Counted from the first letter of the stretch, positions 1-9,882 are shown. The stretch: DNA of 64,000 nt from Frateuria flava (GCF_017837635.1 NZ_JAGJRS010000017.1:1-64000), one strand, 5' to 3'. The notes: generated from the sequence alone by a model not told the origin. Program-made: numbers and translations.

Positions 1-44
1 GCTTCGATCCGGCCCTCCACAGCACTTGACCGGCAACACAGTTG

Positions 45-66
45 CTTCCCCCGTAAACGGGGGAAG
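45..66. repeat. Perfect inverted repeat in intergenic DNA
   Basis: Arms CTTCCCCCGT and ACGGGGGAAG around an AA loop. A related imperfect copy lies at 160-185 and a third at 27652-27677, so this is a dispersed element. The first 195 bases hold no gene that I can support; the sppA stop codon follows at 196-198. It could act as a terminator stem, but no T-run follows. Confidence 0.6.
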
Positions 67-159
67 GCATCAAACCTTGGCGCGGCGCGCAGAGGCGGCA
101 AGCGGACACGCTTGAGGCGACCGGACTGCGCACGGCGCGGCAGCGCCCCGCGATCGGAT

Positions 160-185
160 CCTTCCTCCGCGAACGCGAGGGAAGG
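160..185. repeat. Imperfect inverted repeat just past the sppA stop
   Basis: Arms CCTTCC-TC-CGCG and CGCG-AG-GGAAGG around AA. Same family as the repeats at 45-66 and 27652-27677. On the minus strand it lies directly downstream of sppA and may shield or terminate its mRNA. Confidence 0.5.
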
Positions 186-195
186 AATCGACGTT

Positions 196-2073
196 TCAGC
201 GCGGGGCGCAGAAGCAGTAGGCGTAGACGTTCGGGCGACCGGCCTGCGCATGGCGCAGCAGCTTGAGCTCAGGGGCCAGCTGCGGCAGTTCGGCCAGCCA
301 TGAGGGCAGGCGCAGTCCGTAGCCCTGGGCCACCTTCAGCATGGCGCTCTGGTTCATGCCCACCAGGAATTGCTCGAAGCCGCCCAGCGGCGCCTCGACG
401 TAGTGCACGCGGTAGCCCTTGCCCAGCTTTGCCAGCGTCGCGGCGTCATCGAGTGCGGCATCCAGGCCGCCGAGCTGGTCGACCAGGCCGCGCTCGAGCG
501 CCTGGCGGCCGGTCCACACGCGGCCCTGTGCAATCGCGTCGATCGCCTCGAAGCTCTTGCCGCGCGCCTTGGCGACCTTGCCGACGAAATCGCGGTAACC
601 CTTGTTGATGATCGCCTGGATCACCTGGCCCGCCTGCGGGTCGAGCGGCCGGGTGATGTCGAAGGCGCCGGCCATCGGCCCGGTCCCCACGCCGTCGCTG
701 TGGATGCCGATTTTCTCCAGCGCGCCCGGTACCGCGTAGTACATGCCGAAGATGCCGATCGAACCGGTGATGGTGTTCGGATCGGCGTAGATGCGATCGG
801 CGTTCATCGCGATCCAGTAGCCGCCGCTGGCGGCCACGTTGCCCATCGAGACCACGACCGGGATGCCGGCCTTGCGGGTGAGCTCGACCTCGCGGCGGAT
901 CTGCTCGGCGGCATAGACCTCCCCGCCGGGCGAGTTGACCCGAAGCACCAGTGCCTTGGTGCGGCGGTCATGCCGCGCGGCGCGGATCAGCGCCGCGGTC
1001 GAGTCGCCGCCGACGCTGCCCTGCGGCTGTTTGCCACCGACGATCTCGCCCTCGGCCACCACCACCGCCACGCCCGCGGCGAACGGGCTGTCGTGCTCGA
1101 TGTTGGCGACGTAGCGCGAGAGGTCGACCTGGCGGAAACCTTCCTGCGGCTTGTCGCCCGCCGGCACGCCGGCCTTGCGCATCATCGCGTCCAGCTCGGC
1201 GCGGGTGGCGGTGCCGTCGATCAGGTGTTCGTCCTGGGCCAGCTGCGCAAGGTCGCCCTGGGTACGCTCGATCGCCTGCGGCAGGTTGTCGATGTCTGCG
1301 CGGAAGGTGGCCGGCTCCAGCCCGCGCAGCTTCGCTACCTCAGCGATGTATTCGTCCCACAGCCCGCCCATCCAGAAGCGGTCGGCCGCCTTGGAGTCAT
1401 CCGAGGCATGGTCGAGGATGTACGGCTCGGCGGCACTCTTGTAGCGGCCGACGCGGAACAGGTGCACGTCCACGCCGAGCTTGTCGAGCAGATCCTTGTA
1501 GAACAGCCGGTAGCTGGCCAGGCCGGTGATCATCACCCCGCCCTGCGGATCGAGCAGGATGCGGTCGGCATGCGCGGCCAGGTAGTACTGGCCCTGGTCG
1601 AAGTTCACCCCCCACACGATCACCGGCTTGCCGCTGGCGCGGAAGCGGTCCAGCGCCGCGCCGACCTCGCGCAGCGAAGCGAAGCCGCCGCCCTTGAGCT
1701 CGTCCGGCAGAAGCAGGATGCGGCTGATGCGCTTGTCCTTGGCCGCCGCGTCGATGGCGCCGACCAGGTCGCGCATCTGCACCTGTTTCGGTGGCTCGCC
1801 GGAGAGACTTTCCAGCGCACGCTGCAGCGGCTCGATGCTGTACTGCTCGACCAACTCGCCCTTGGGCTGGAGCACCAGCACGCTGGCGTCCTTGATGGTG
1901 TGCGCCAGGCGGCTGCCCGTCGTCACGCCGACCAGTAGCAACAACACGAAGAACAGCAGCACGAAGAACACCAGGTTGAGGATCACCAGCCGCACCACGT
2001 TGAAGCCGCGGCCGATCACGCAAAGGAAGGCCCAGAATCCGTTCGGGCGGCGCAGGGGCGGCGGGGTGCTCAT
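196..2073 (-). CDS. sppA: Signal peptide peptidase SppA, 67K type
   Basis: Membrane-bound serine protease (family S49) that degrades signal peptides left in the inner membrane after export. The 625-aa product has one N-terminal membrane segment (about residues 27-49) and the tandem S49 repeats of the long, E. coli-like form (618 aa there). The Ser/Lys dyad is visible: Lys212 in RYKSAAEPY from the N-terminal repeat and Ser417 in AASGGYW from the C-terminal repeat, matching the two-domain arrangement of E. coli K209/S409. The ATG at 2073 is used because the membrane segment follows within 30 residues. The C-terminus (RPNVYAYCFCAPR) is poorly conserved-looking and may be recently drifted. A MATE exporter gene lies 18 bp upstream on the same strand, so the two may be cotranscribed. 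Confidence 0.95.
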   Translation of the reverse strand: MSTPPPLRRPNGFWAFLCVIGRGFNVVRLVILNLVFFVLLFFVLLLLVGVTTGSRLAHTIKDASVLVLQPKGELVEQYSIEPLQRALESLSGEPPKQVQMRDLVGAIDAAAKDKRISRILLLPDELKGGGFASLREVGAALDRFRASGKPVIVWGVNFDQGQYYLAAHADRILLDPQGGVMITGLASYRLFYKDLLDKLGVDVHLFRVGRYKSAAEPYILDHASDDSKAADRFWMGGLWDEYIAEVAKLRGLEPATFRADIDNLPQAIERTQGDLAQLAQDEHLIDGTATRAELDAMMRKAGVPAGDKPQEGFRQVDLSRYVANIEHDSPFAAGVAVVVAEGEIVGGKQPQGSVGGDSTAALIRAARHDRRTKALVLRVNSPGGEVYAAEQIRREVELTRKAGIPVVVSMGNVAASGGYWIAMNADRIYADPNTITGSIGIFGMYYAVPGALEKIGIHSDGVGTGPMAGAFDITRPLDPQAGQVIQAIINKGYRDFVGKVAKARGKSFEAIDAIAQGRVWTGRQALERGLVDQLGGLDAALDDAATLAKLGKGYRVHYVEAPLGGFEQFLVGMNQSAMLKVAQGYGLRLPSWLAELPQLAPELKLLRHAQAGRPNVYAYCFCAPR

Positions 2074-2091
2074 GGGTGGTTGTCGCTGATG

Positions 2092-3507
2092 CTAGAGATG
2101 GTCGTTGAGCGTAACCGCTTGGGCGCGCACCGTCATGGTGTCTTCCGGGGGAGCCGCCTGCCAGCGATGCCGCCAGGCGCTACGCCAGAAGCGCGCGAAC
2201 AGCAGCACCGCGGCCACGCTCAGGCCCGCGATCAGCCCCATCCACATGCCGCGCGCACCGTAGCCCTGGCGGAAGGCGAGCCACCAGCCCACCGGCATGC
2301 CCACGCCCCAGTAGGCGAACAGGGTGATCGCCATCGGCACGCGGGTGTCCTTCAGGCCCCTGAGCGCGCCGTTGGAGGCGACCTGGATGCCGTCGGAGAA
2401 CTGGAACAATCCGGCCAGCACCAGCAGTTGCGCGGCCAGCGCGATGACCGTGGCGTTGCCGGTGTAGAGCGAGGCGATCGCGTGCGGCAGCCCCAGCATC
2501 ACCCCGGCCGACACCAGCTGGGTGACCAGCGCCAGGCCGATGCCGCAGAAACCGGCGTAGCGCACGCCGCGCGCATCGTCGCGGCCCACCGCGTTGCCCA
2601 CGCGCACGGTGATCGCCATCGCCACGCCCAGCGGGATCATGAAGAACACCGAGGCGACGTTGATCGCCACCTGGTGGCTGGCCACCACGTCCTCGCCCAT
2701 CGTGCCGATCAACAGCGCGGTGGCCACGAACAGCCCGGCCTCGGCCAGCAGCGTCACCGCCATCGGCAGGCCGATGTGCAGCAGCGCGCCGATGCGCCGC
2801 CAGTTGGGCCACTCGAACCGCTCGAAAAGGTTGAGGCCGCGGTAGTTGCGGTGGCACGACACGTAGATGAGGAAACCCAGCATCTCCAGCCACAGCACCA
2901 GCGCCGTGGCGATGCCGCAGCCGCGCGCGCCCTGCGGCGGCAGGCCCAGCTTGCCGAACATGAACACGTAGCCCAGCGGCGCCAGGATGGCCAGGCCGCC
3001 GAGGCTGAACAGCATCGACGGCCGCGTCAGCGACAGCCCCTCCGACAGCCCGCGCAGGGTGAAGTAGCAGGCCAGCGCCGGCGCGCCCCAGCTGATCGCG
3101 TGCAGGAACGCGTTGACGTCCTGGCGCAGGCTGGGCGTCACGCCGATCAGGTTGACCAATGGTTCGGCGTGGCGCACGCCGAACCACAGCAACAGGCCGA
3201 GCATGGCCGCCAGCCACAGCGCCTGGCGGAACACCGCGCCCACCTCGTGGCGCCGGTTGGCGCCATCGAGCTGCGCCACCGACGGTGGCACCGCCATCAT
3301 CACGCCGATGCCGCTGACGATCGCCAGCGACCACACGCTGGTGCCGACCGCCACCGCGCCCAGCACGTGCGCGCTGAAATGGCCGGAGAGCAGCGCGTCG
3401 ACCACGTTGGTGCCGACCGCTGCCAGTTGCGCGAGCACCAGCGGCAGGGCCAGGCGCACGGTGGCGCCGACCTCGTGCACGACACGCGCGCGGTCGATCG
3501 TCTTCAT
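2092..3507 (-). CDS. MATE family efflux transporter
   Basis: Inner-membrane multidrug/sodium or proton antiporter of the NorM branch of the MATE family. The 471-aa protein has about twelve hydrophobic segments in two homologous halves, with polar loops such as GHFSAHVLGAVAVGTS near residue 45 that resemble the first-helix region of NorM proteins. Length is typical (450-480 aa). The ATG at 3507 is preceded by a weak AAGAG. It sits 18 bp upstream of sppA in the same direction and diverges from the DUF3667 gene at 3613. The substrate cannot be inferred from sequence. Confidence 0.92.
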   Translation of the reverse strand: MKTIDRARVVHEVGATVRLALPLVLAQLAAVGTNVVDALLSGHFSAHVLGAVAVGTSVWSLAIVSGIGVMMAVPPSVAQLDGANRRHEVGAVFRQALWLAAMLGLLLWFGVRHAEPLVNLIGVTPSLRQDVNAFLHAISWGAPALACYFTLRGLSEGLSLTRPSMLFSLGGLAILAPLGYVFMFGKLGLPPQGARGCGIATALVLWLEMLGFLIYVSCHRNYRGLNLFERFEWPNWRRIGALLHIGLPMAVTLLAEAGLFVATALLIGTMGEDVVASHQVAINVASVFFMIPLGVAMAITVRVGNAVGRDDARGVRYAGFCGIGLALVTQLVSAGVMLGLPHAIASLYTGNATVIALAAQLLVLAGLFQFSDGIQVASNGALRGLKDTRVPMAITLFAYWGVGMPVGWWLAFRQGYGARGMWMGLIAGLSVAAVLLFARFWRSAWRHRWQAAPPEDTMTVRAQAVTLNDHL

Positions 3508-3612
3508 GGCTCTTGGGTCCGGAGAGGGCGAGGCATTCTAGTCCAGTCGCCAGGGCTGCCCGGGGCGACGCGCTGTGCCAAGATCGCACGCTTTCCCAGG
3601 GGCGGCCTACCG

Positions 3613-4809
3613 ATGAACGAGCTGATCGAAGCCGGCAAACTGCACTGCGCCAATTGCGCCACGCCGCTGGAGGGCGAGTTCTGCCACCACTGCGGCCAGT
3701 CCGTGCACAGCGTGCTCAAGCCCGTGCACCACATGCTCGAGGACAGCATGGACATGTTCCTGCACGTGGACGGGCGCATCTTCCATACGGTACCGCCGCT
3801 GCTGGGCAAGCCGGGCTTCCTCACCCTGGAGTACTTCTCGGGCCGCCGGCAGCGCTACGTGGCGCCCTTCCGGCTCATGTTCGTCCTGTGCCTGCTGGCC
3901 TTCTTTGCCATGCACCTGGCCGTGAACCGGGTGATCGAAGGCCACGGCGTGAACCTGGTCGATGCGCCGCACGTGAACGAGGACGCCTTCGCCGGCGCCG
4001 ACACCCCGCAAGAGGTGCGCGCGCAACTGGCCGAACAGCTGCACGGCCTGGCTATTTCCCGCAAGGTGACCCCGGCGGTGGCATACCCCGCGCTGGATGC
4101 GAGCGAGCGGCAGCTTCGGGCGTTGGCGGACAAGCGGCTGGTCGCGCTGGGCGCCGTCCCGCTTGCCCCGGGCGCCGTGCCGGCCACGGGTGCCAGCGTC
4201 GCGGCGCCCGCGAAGCCCTCCGCGGGCGGGGATGGCCCGATCCAGGTCAACAGCAAACTGGACGGCGAGAAGATCGAGTTTGCCTGGCTGCCGGCTTTCG
4301 CGAACGAGCGGATGAACACCTACATCCAGCGCACGGTGGCCAACCTCAAGGAGCTGGGCAACCGCGACGCAACGGTTCGGCAAACGGCACGCGACCGCCT
4401 GATCACGGGCGTCTTCTCGGTGCTGCCGCAGGCGATGGTCGTGATGATCCCGCTCTTCGCCCTGCTGCTGAAGCTGTTCTACGTATTCCGGCGCCGGCTC
4501 TACATGGAGCACCTGATCGTGGCCCTGCACAGCCACGCCTTCCTGTTCCTGGCCCTGCTGCTGGCCACCCTGCTGGGCATGCTCTCGGGTTGGCTGCTAC
4601 CGCACGCGGCCTGGGCCAGCCGTGGCGTGAACTACCTGCAGACGGCCGTTTTCCTGTGGATGCCCGCCTACCTGCTGGTGATGCAGAAGCGCGTCTACCG
4701 CCAGGGATGGGCCATGACGCTGCTCAAATACTGGTGCGTGGGCTGGTGCTATTTCTGGCTGCTTTGCGTGGTGCTGCTGGTGGCGGGGGTCATGGGCGCC
4801 AGCCACTGA
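3613..4809 (+). CDS. DUF3667-like membrane protein with N-terminal zinc ribbon
   Basis: Function unknown. The 398-aa product starts MNELIEAGKLHCANCATP and has a CxxC...CxxC zinc-ribbon-like pair (CANC and CHHC) within the first 35 residues, as in DUF3667 proteins. One hydrophobic segment follows near residue 90 (LMFVLCLLAFFAMHLAV), then a polar, Ala-rich stretch of about 130 residues, then several membrane segments from about residue 270 to the end. The start is the ATG at 3613; an open frame upstream is antisense to the MATE gene and was ignored. It is transcribed away from the MATE gene and is probably monocistronic, since an AT-rich regulatory-looking spacer follows. Confidence 0.8.
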   Translation: MNELIEAGKLHCANCATPLEGEFCHHCGQSVHSVLKPVHHMLEDSMDMFLHVDGRIFHTVPPLLGKPGFLTLEYFSGRRQRYVAPFRLMFVLCLLAFFAMHLAVNRVIEGHGVNLVDAPHVNEDAFAGADTPQEVRAQLAEQLHGLAISRKVTPAVAYPALDASERQLRALADKRLVALGAVPLAPGAVPATGASVAAPAKPSAGGDGPIQVNSKLDGEKIEFAWLPAFANERMNTYIQRTVANLKELGNRDATVRQTARDRLITGVFSVLPQAMVVMIPLFALLLKLFYVFRRRLYMEHLIVALHSHAFLFLALLLATLLGMLSGWLLPHAAWASRGVNYLQTAVFLWMPAYLLVMQKRVYRQGWAMTLLKYWCVGWCYFWLLCVVLLVAGVMGASH

Positions 4810-5176
4810 AGCGACCGCGGTCCGGAATGCCTGTCATAGCGGTTGTGCACAGCGTCATGAACCTGTCAAGGCCGGTTCCTGCCGCATGAGCGGCACGTGA
4901 ACAGCGTCACACGACGTCTTCCAAGTTATTGATTCTTCGTTGCTAAATTTGCTGGTTATTTTTTGCCCAGGGCGTGCCCGAAGCCACCGTGACGGGGCTT
5001 TGACAGCGCTCTCCCCGGCCCGTCCACAGACTTATCCACAGGCTTTGTGGATAAGGGAATTTTCTCCCGGGGCAGAGCCACTTAGGAAAGATTCCTAGAT
5101 GACCGGGCAGCACTCCCCTGCGCGCCCGCAGAGCACCGTGGGCGAGCCGCTACACTGGCCCGCCCACGAGGTGTCC
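4810..5176. other. Non-coding, AT-rich spacer upstream of priA
   Basis: No gene is supported here. The left half contains an AT-rich block (about 4919-4967) that stands out in a GC-rich window. It is followed by a back-to-back pair of consensus DnaA boxes (5032-5054) and a short inverted repeat, TAGGAA-AGA-TTCCTA (5083-5097). A near-consensus box TTGTGCACA is at 4843-4851. See the separate entry and finding. Confidence 0.6.
5032..5054. promoter_or_regulatory. Inverted pair of consensus DnaA boxes
   Basis: TTATCCACA at 5032-5040 and its reverse complement TGTGGATAA at 5046-5054, separated by 5 bp. Both match the TTATNCACA consensus fully. They lie about 120 bp upstream of the preferred priA start and about 65 bp downstream of an AT-rich block. 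They may make priA responsive to DnaA or act as a DnaA-titrating or origin-like site; the sequence alone does not decide. Confidence 0.6.
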
Positions 5177-7342
5177 ATGCCCGCCGTCGTCCGCGTCGCC
5201 CTGCCGGTTCCGCTCGCCCGCCTGTTCGACTACCTGCCGCCCGCCGGCGGGGTGGCGGTCGGGAGCCGGGTGCTGGTGCCGTTCGGACGCAAGAAGCTGG
5301 TTGGCGTGGTCGTGGCGAGCGGGGTCGAGGCGGCGGTGGCCGGCGGGCGGCTCAAGGCGGTGCTGTCCGTGCTGGACGACGGGCCGCTGCTCGACGCCGA
5401 GCTGATGCAGACCCTGGCCTGGGCCGCGGACTACTGGCTGGCGGCGCCGGGCGAGGCCTACGCCAATGCGCTGCCGCTGGCGCTGCGCGAACCGCGGCCG
5501 CTGCCGGAAACCACCGAGCCCTGCTACGCGCTCACCGTCGCCGGGCAGAGTGCGCGCGACGCGGGCAGCCGGCGCGGGTCCAGCCGCAGACTGCTCGACC
5601 TGCTCCTCGCCGCGCCGCTCGGGGCGGCCGAACTGGACCTCGCCCTGCCCGGCTGGCGCCCGGCCGCAAAGCGGCTGCGGGACGCGGGGCTGATCGAACA
5701 ACGCGTGCCCGACCCTTTGCCACCAACCCCTTCGGCGGCTCCGCCGCTGAATGCCGAGCAGGACGCCGCCGTGGCGGCGGTCGCCGGCGCTTTCGATCGT
5801 TTCCAGCCGTTCCTGCTCGATGGCGTCACCGGCAGCGGCAAGACCGAGGTCTACCTGGCGCTGATCGCGCAGGCGCTGGCCGCGGGAAAACAGGCGTTGA
5901 TGCTGGTGCCGGAGATCGGCCTGGCGCCGCAGACCGTGCGCCGCCTGCGCGAGCGGCTGGGCGTGCCGGTGGAAGTGATCCATTCGAACCTGGCCGAGGG
6001 CGAACGCGCGCGCGCCTGGCTGCGCGCGCGCAACGGCGAGGCGCGGGTGGTGCTGGGCACCCGCTCGGCGGTGTTCACGCCCCTGCCGCAGGCCGGCCTG
6101 ATTGTGGTCGACGAGGAGCATGACGGCGCCTACAAGCAGCAGGAAGGCTTCCGCTACCACGCGCGCGACCTGGCGCTGGTGCGCGCCCGCGCACTGGGCG
6201 TACCGGTGCTGCTGGGTTCGGCCACGCCGTCGCTGGAAACGTTGGCCAACGTGGAGGCGGGCCGCTACCGCGCGCTGCACCTGCGCGCGCGACCCGGCGC
6301 GGCGCGCCCGCCGCAGGTGCAGATCGTGGACATGCGCGCGCAGCGGCTGGACCACGGCCTGTCGCCGGCGCTGCTGGCGGCGGTGGCCGAGGCCGCCGGT
6401 CGTGGCGAACAGGCGCTGGTGTTCCGCAACCGTCGCGGCTATGCGCCGGTGCTGCTGTGCCATGCCTGTGGCTGGCACGCCGAGTGCCCGCGCTGCGAAC
6501 ACCCGATGACCCTGCACGCGCAGCGCCGCACGCTGGCGTGCCACCACTGCGACCGGCACGCGGCCGTGCCATCGGCCTGCCCCGCCTGCGGCAGCGTCGA
6601 ACTCAAGCCCCAGGGCCAGGGCACCGAGCGGCTGGAGGAAGCCCTCACCGCGCGCTTCGACGACGTACCGGTACTGCGCATCGACCGCGAAACCACGCGT
6701 CGCCGCGACGCCTTCGAACAGTTGCTCGATGGCCTGCGGGACGATGCGCCGGCCATCCTGGTCGGCACGCAGATGCTGGCCAAGGGCCATGACCTGCCCA
6801 ACCTCACGCTGGTCGCGATCGTGGGCGTGGACGAGGGCCTGCACAGCGTCGATTTCCGCGCCGGCGAGCGGCTCGCCCAGCTGGTGGTGCAGGTGGCCGG
6901 ACGCGCCGGGCGCGCGCGCAAGCCCGGCCGCGTGTTGCTGCAGACTCACCACCCGGACCACCCGCTGCTGCGCGGCCTGCTCGCCCAGGGTTATGCCGCG
7001 GCCGCGCGCGAACTGCTGGCCGAGCGGCGCGAGGCGCTGCTGCCGCCTTTCAGCCACCAGGCCCTGCTGCGCGTGGAAGCGCACCAGCGCGCGGACGTGG
7101 ACGCCTTTCTCGGCGAGGCACATGCCGCGCTGCCGGACGATCCGGCGCTGCGCATCGCCGGACCCATGCCCGCGCCGATGCCGCTGCGCGCCGGCCGCCA
7201 TCGCGGGCAGTTGCTGGTGGAAGCCGACACCCGTGGGCCGTTGCACGCCGCGCTGCGGCCCTGGCAGCACGCGCTGGCGGCGCTGCCGTCAGTGCGCAAG
7301 GTGCGCTGGTCGCTCGACGTCGACCCGATCGACCTTTACTAG
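5177..7342 (+). CDS. priA: Primosomal protein N' (replication restart helicase PriA)
   Basis: Superfamily 2 DNA helicase that recognises stalled forks and reloads the replisome. The 721-aa product begins MPAVVRVALPVPLARLFDYL, the usual N-terminal DNA-binding start of PriA. Walker A is GVTGSGKTEVYL and motif II is DEEHD. The zinc-binding insertion with eight cysteines in CxxC pairs (CHAC, CPRC, CHHC, CPAC) follows, then helicase motifs ending with QVAGRAGRA. The ATG at 5177 is chosen over the in-frame ATG at 5099 because the extra 26 residues are not PriA-like and a TACACT -10-like element lies between them (5151-5156). The DnaA-box pair upstream is a plausible link to replication control. Confidence 0.95.
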   Translation: MPAVVRVALPVPLARLFDYLPPAGGVAVGSRVLVPFGRKKLVGVVVASGVEAAVAGGRLKAVLSVLDDGPLLDAELMQTLAWAADYWLAAPGEAYANALPLALREPRPLPETTEPCYALTVAGQSARDAGSRRGSSRRLLDLLLAAPLGAAELDLALPGWRPAAKRLRDAGLIEQRVPDPLPPTPSAAPPLNAEQDAAVAAVAGAFDRFQPFLLDGVTGSGKTEVYLALIAQALAAGKQALMLVPEIGLAPQTVRRLRERLGVPVEVIHSNLAEGERARAWLRARNGEARVVLGTRSAVFTPLPQAGLIVVDEEHDGAYKQQEGFRYHARDLALVRARALGVPVLLGSATPSLETLANVEAGRYRALHLRARPGAARPPQVQIVDMRAQRLDHGLSPALLAAVAEAAGRGEQALVFRNRRGYAPVLLCHACGWHAECPRCEHPMTLHAQRRTLACHHCDRHAAVPSACPACGSVELKPQGQGTERLEEALTARFDDVPVLRIDRETTRRRDAFEQLLDGLRDDAPAILVGTQMLAKGHDLPNLTLVAIVGVDEGLHSVDFRAGERLAQLVVQVAGRAGRARKPGRVLLQTHHPDHPLLRGLLAQGYAAAARELLAERREALLPPFSHQALLRVEAHQRADVDAFLGEAHAALPDDPALRIAGPMPAPMPLRAGRHRGQLLVEADTRGPLHAALRPWQHALAALPSVRKVRWSLDVDPIDLY

Positions 7343-7360
7343 ATGGTCATCCGCGTTTGG

Positions 7361-7445
7361 CAGGAGCGCCCTTGGGCGCGACTGCACTTCTTGCCGCCCG
7401 AGCAGACCCGGGCATGGCGGTCGCGCCCAAGGGCGCGCCTACAAG
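7361..7445. repeat. REP-like inverted repeat
   Basis: A near-perfect palindrome with arms at 7361-7382 and 7420-7445, carrying the AGGAGCGC...GCGCGCCT ends seen in the other REP copies of this window (13136, 33299, 34345, 42780, 52438, 62984). It fills most of the gap between priA and the next gene. Confidence 0.75.
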
Positions 7446-7499
7446 GGCCTGCGGGGCGTGAGACAATGGCGTGCGCCCTTTCCTGCGCAAGGTAAGCCC

Positions 7500-8801
7500 A
7501 TGGACGATGCCCCGACGCTTCCCCACGTCGTGATCCTCGGCGGCGGTTTTGGCGGACTGACCGCCGCTCGCGGCCTCGCCGGCGCCTCGGTACGTATCAC
7601 CCTGGTCGACCGGCGCAACCATCACCTGTTCCAGCCGCTGCTCTATCAGGTCGCCACCGCCGGCCTCTCCGCGCCCTCGATCGCCGCGCCGCTGCGGCAG
7701 ATCCTGCGCCGGCAGGACAACCTCACCGTGCTGCTGGACGAGGCGCTGGACGTGGATCTCCAGGAGCGTCGCGTGCGCTTCGCCCACGAGACGCTCGACT
7801 ACGACTTCCTGGTCGTCGCCACCGGCGCCACCCACGCCTACTTCGGCCACGACGCATGGGCACGCTGGGCGCCCGGGCTGAAGACGCTGGACGACGCCTT
7901 CGCGATCCGCCGCCGCGTGCTGCTCGCCTTCGAGCGTGCCGAGCGCGAGAACGACCCGGCCGAGCGCCGCGCCTGGCTCAACTTCGTGGTGGTCGGCGGC
8001 GGCCCGACCGGCGTGGAACTGGCCGGCACGCTGGCCGAGATCGCCCGGCACACGCTGCCGCGCGAGTTCCGCCGCAGCAACCCGCACAGCGCGCGGGTGG
8101 TGCTGGTCGAGGCCGGGCCGCGGCTGCTGGCGGCGTTCGATCCGGTACTGTCGGCCAAGGCACAGCGCCAGCTCGAACGCCTGGGCGTGGAGGTGCGCAC
8201 CGGTACCGCCGTCACCGCGATCGACGGCGCCGGCGTGTGCCTGGGCGAGGCACCCCTGCCCGCCTATACCGTGTTGTGGGCCGCGGGCGTGGCCGCCTCG
8301 CCGCTTGGACGACAGCTCGACACCCCGCTGGACCGCGCCGGCCGCGTGCGCGTGGCGGCGGACCTGAGCCTGCCGGCGCATCCGGAGGTGTTCGTGATCG
8401 GCGACCTGGCCTGCGTCGAGCGCGCCGACGGCTCGCTGGTGCCAGGCGTGGCGCCGGCGGCCAAGCAGATGGGCAAGCATGTGGCCGGTCGCATTCGCGC
8501 GCGCGTCGACGCCGATTCGACGCCCGCTCCGTTCCACTACCGTGACCAAGGTGCGCTCGCCACCATCGGGCGCATGGCCGCGGTGGCACAATTCGGACGG
8601 CTGCGGCTGTCCGGCCCGCCGGCGTGGTGGGTCTGGCTCGTCGCCCACATCTACTTCCTGATCGGCTTCCGCAACCGGCTGGTGGTGCTGCTGGACTGGG
8701 CCTGGGCCTACTGGACCTACGAGCGTTCCGCCCGCATCGTCACCGGTGCCGACGCGGACGACATACCCACCGCGGACGAACGCCCTGCCGACTCTCCCTA
8801 A
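7500..8801 (+). CDS. Type II NADH dehydrogenase-like FAD oxidoreductase
   Basis: Non-proton-pumping NADH:quinone oxidoreductase (NDH-2 family, pyridine nucleotide-disulphide reductase fold), peripheral to the inner membrane. The 433-aa product opens with an FAD-binding [13 protein letters not shown] dinucleotide motif (residues about 13-25) and has a second, NADH-binding motif [13 protein letters not shown] near residue 165. A second FAD contact, VFVIGDLA, lies near residue 300. The C-terminal 60 residues contain a hydrophobic, aromatic helix ([20 protein letters not shown]) of the type that anchors NDH-2 to the membrane. Start is the ATG at 7500. It feeds electrons to quinone and so to the aa3 oxidase encoded at 52-56 kb. 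The transaldolase gene follows 16 bp downstream, perhaps in the same transcript. Confidence 0.9.
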   Translation: MDDAPTLPHVVILGGGFGGLTAARGLAGASVRITLVDRRNHHLFQPLLYQVATAGLSAPSIAAPLRQILRRQDNLTVLLDEALDVDLQERRVRFAHETLDYDFLVVATGATHAYFGHDAWARWAPGLKTLDDAFAIRRRVLLAFERAERENDPAERRAWLNFVVVGGGPTGVELAGTLAEIARHTLPREFRRSNPHSARVVLVEAGPRLLAAFDPVLSAKAQRQLERLGVEVRTGTAVTAIDGAGVCLGEAPLPAYTVLWAAGVAASPLGRQLDTPLDRAGRVRVAADLSLPAHPEVFVIGDLACVERADGSLVPGVAPAAKQMGKHVAGRIRARVDADSTPAPFHYRDQGALATIGRMAAVAQFGRLRLSGPPAWWVWLVAHIYFLIGFRNRLVVLLDWAWAYWTYERSARIVTGADADDIPTADERPADSP

Positions 8802-8817
8802 GCTTTCGGAACCCATC

Positions 8818-9771
8818 GTGCCTTCCCAACTCGAACAACTGCGCCAGTACACCACCGTGGTCGCCGACACCGGCGACATTGACGCGATCGCCCGCTGGCG
8901 GCCGGTCGACGCCACCACCAATCCCTCGCTGCTGCTCAAGGTGGTCACGCAGAGCAGCTTCGCACCGCTGCTGGAGGAATCGCTCGCCTGGGCGCGCGGC
9001 AAGAGCCACTCGCGCGAACAGCAGCTGGTCGACGCCGGCGACCACCTGGCGGTGGCGGTCGGGCGCAAGATCCTGGAGCTGGTCCCCGGACGCGTCTCCA
9101 CCGAGGTGGACGCGCGGTTGTCGTTCGACACCGACGCCAGCATCGCCAAGGCGGAGCGGCTGATCGGCTTGTACGAAGATGCCGGCATCAAGCGCGACCG
9201 CGTGCTGATCAAGCTGGCCTCCACCTGGGAAGGCGTGCGTGCGGCGCGCGAACTGGAGCGCCGCGGCATCCAGTGCAACATGACGCTGCTGTTCGCCTTC
9301 GAACAGGCCGTGGCCAGCGCCGAGATGGGCGTGTTCCTGATCTCGCCGTTCGTCGGCCGCATCATGGACTGGTACGTGGCCAACACCGGGGTCAAGCAGT
9401 ACGCGCCGGACGAGGATCCGGGCGTGCAGTCGGTGCGGCGCATCTACCGCTACTACAAGACCCACGGCTACGACACCGTGGTGATGGGCGCCAGCTTCCG
9501 TAACGTGGGCCAGATCCAGGCCCTGGCGGGCTGCGATCGACTGACCATCAGCCCCGAGCTGATGGAACAGCTGGATGCGTCGGACGAACCGTTGCCGCGC
9601 CGCCTGTCCGACGACGGCATCCGCACCGAACGTCCGCCGGCGATCGACGAGGCGCGCTTCCGCTGGGGCATGAACGAGGATGCGATGGCGAGCGACAAAC
9701 TGGCCGAGGGCATCCGCAAGTTCGCGGCGGACCAGCGGCAACTGGAAAAGCTGCTGGCCGAGCGGCTGTAG
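8818..9771 (+). CDS. tal: Transaldolase
   Basis: Transfers a dihydroxyacetone unit between sedoheptulose 7-phosphate and glyceraldehyde 3-phosphate in the non-oxidative pentose phosphate pathway (cytosol). The 317-aa product is the length of E. coli TalB and aligns from its start: [17 protein letters not shown]. The Schiff-base lysine is Lys132 in [12 protein letters not shown], and the [11 protein letters not shown] motif is at residues 31-41. The GTG at 8818 is chosen because homology begins there; an in-frame ATG at 8746 lies inside the upstream dehydrogenase gene and would add 24 unrelated residues. Spacing of 16 bp suggests cotranscription with the NDH-2 gene. Confidence 0.95.
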   Translation: MPSQLEQLRQYTTVVADTGDIDAIARWRPVDATTNPSLLLKVVTQSSFAPLLEESLAWARGKSHSREQQLVDAGDHLAVAVGRKILELVPGRVSTEVDARLSFDTDASIAKAERLIGLYEDAGIKRDRVLIKLASTWEGVRAARELERRGIQCNMTLLFAFEQAVASAEMGVFLISPFVGRIMDWYVANTGVKQYAPDEDPGVQSVRRIYRYYKTHGYDTVVMGASFRNVGQIQALAGCDRLTISPELMEQLDASDEPLPRRLSDDGIRTERPPAIDEARFRWGMNEDAMASDKLAEGIRKFAADQRQLEKLLAERL

Positions 9772-9882
9772 CTTTCCATCCGCTGACGGGCGTGCGGCTG
9801 ACGGGGCAATCCCTCTTTCACGACCGTTCGTGCTGAGCGTGGGCGCGCGGCGTCGCGCCGACACTCACCCTACAATGCAGCC

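Noticed and set aside
4819-5097. Chromosomal replication origin
   Set aside because: Only three DnaA boxes and no dnaA, rpmH or gidA/mnmG nearby; the usual origin neighbours are absent, so it is reported only as a DnaA-box cluster.
5099-5176. Alternative priA start at ATG 5099
   Set aside because: The added residues do not look like PriA, and a -10-like element lies between the two starts.
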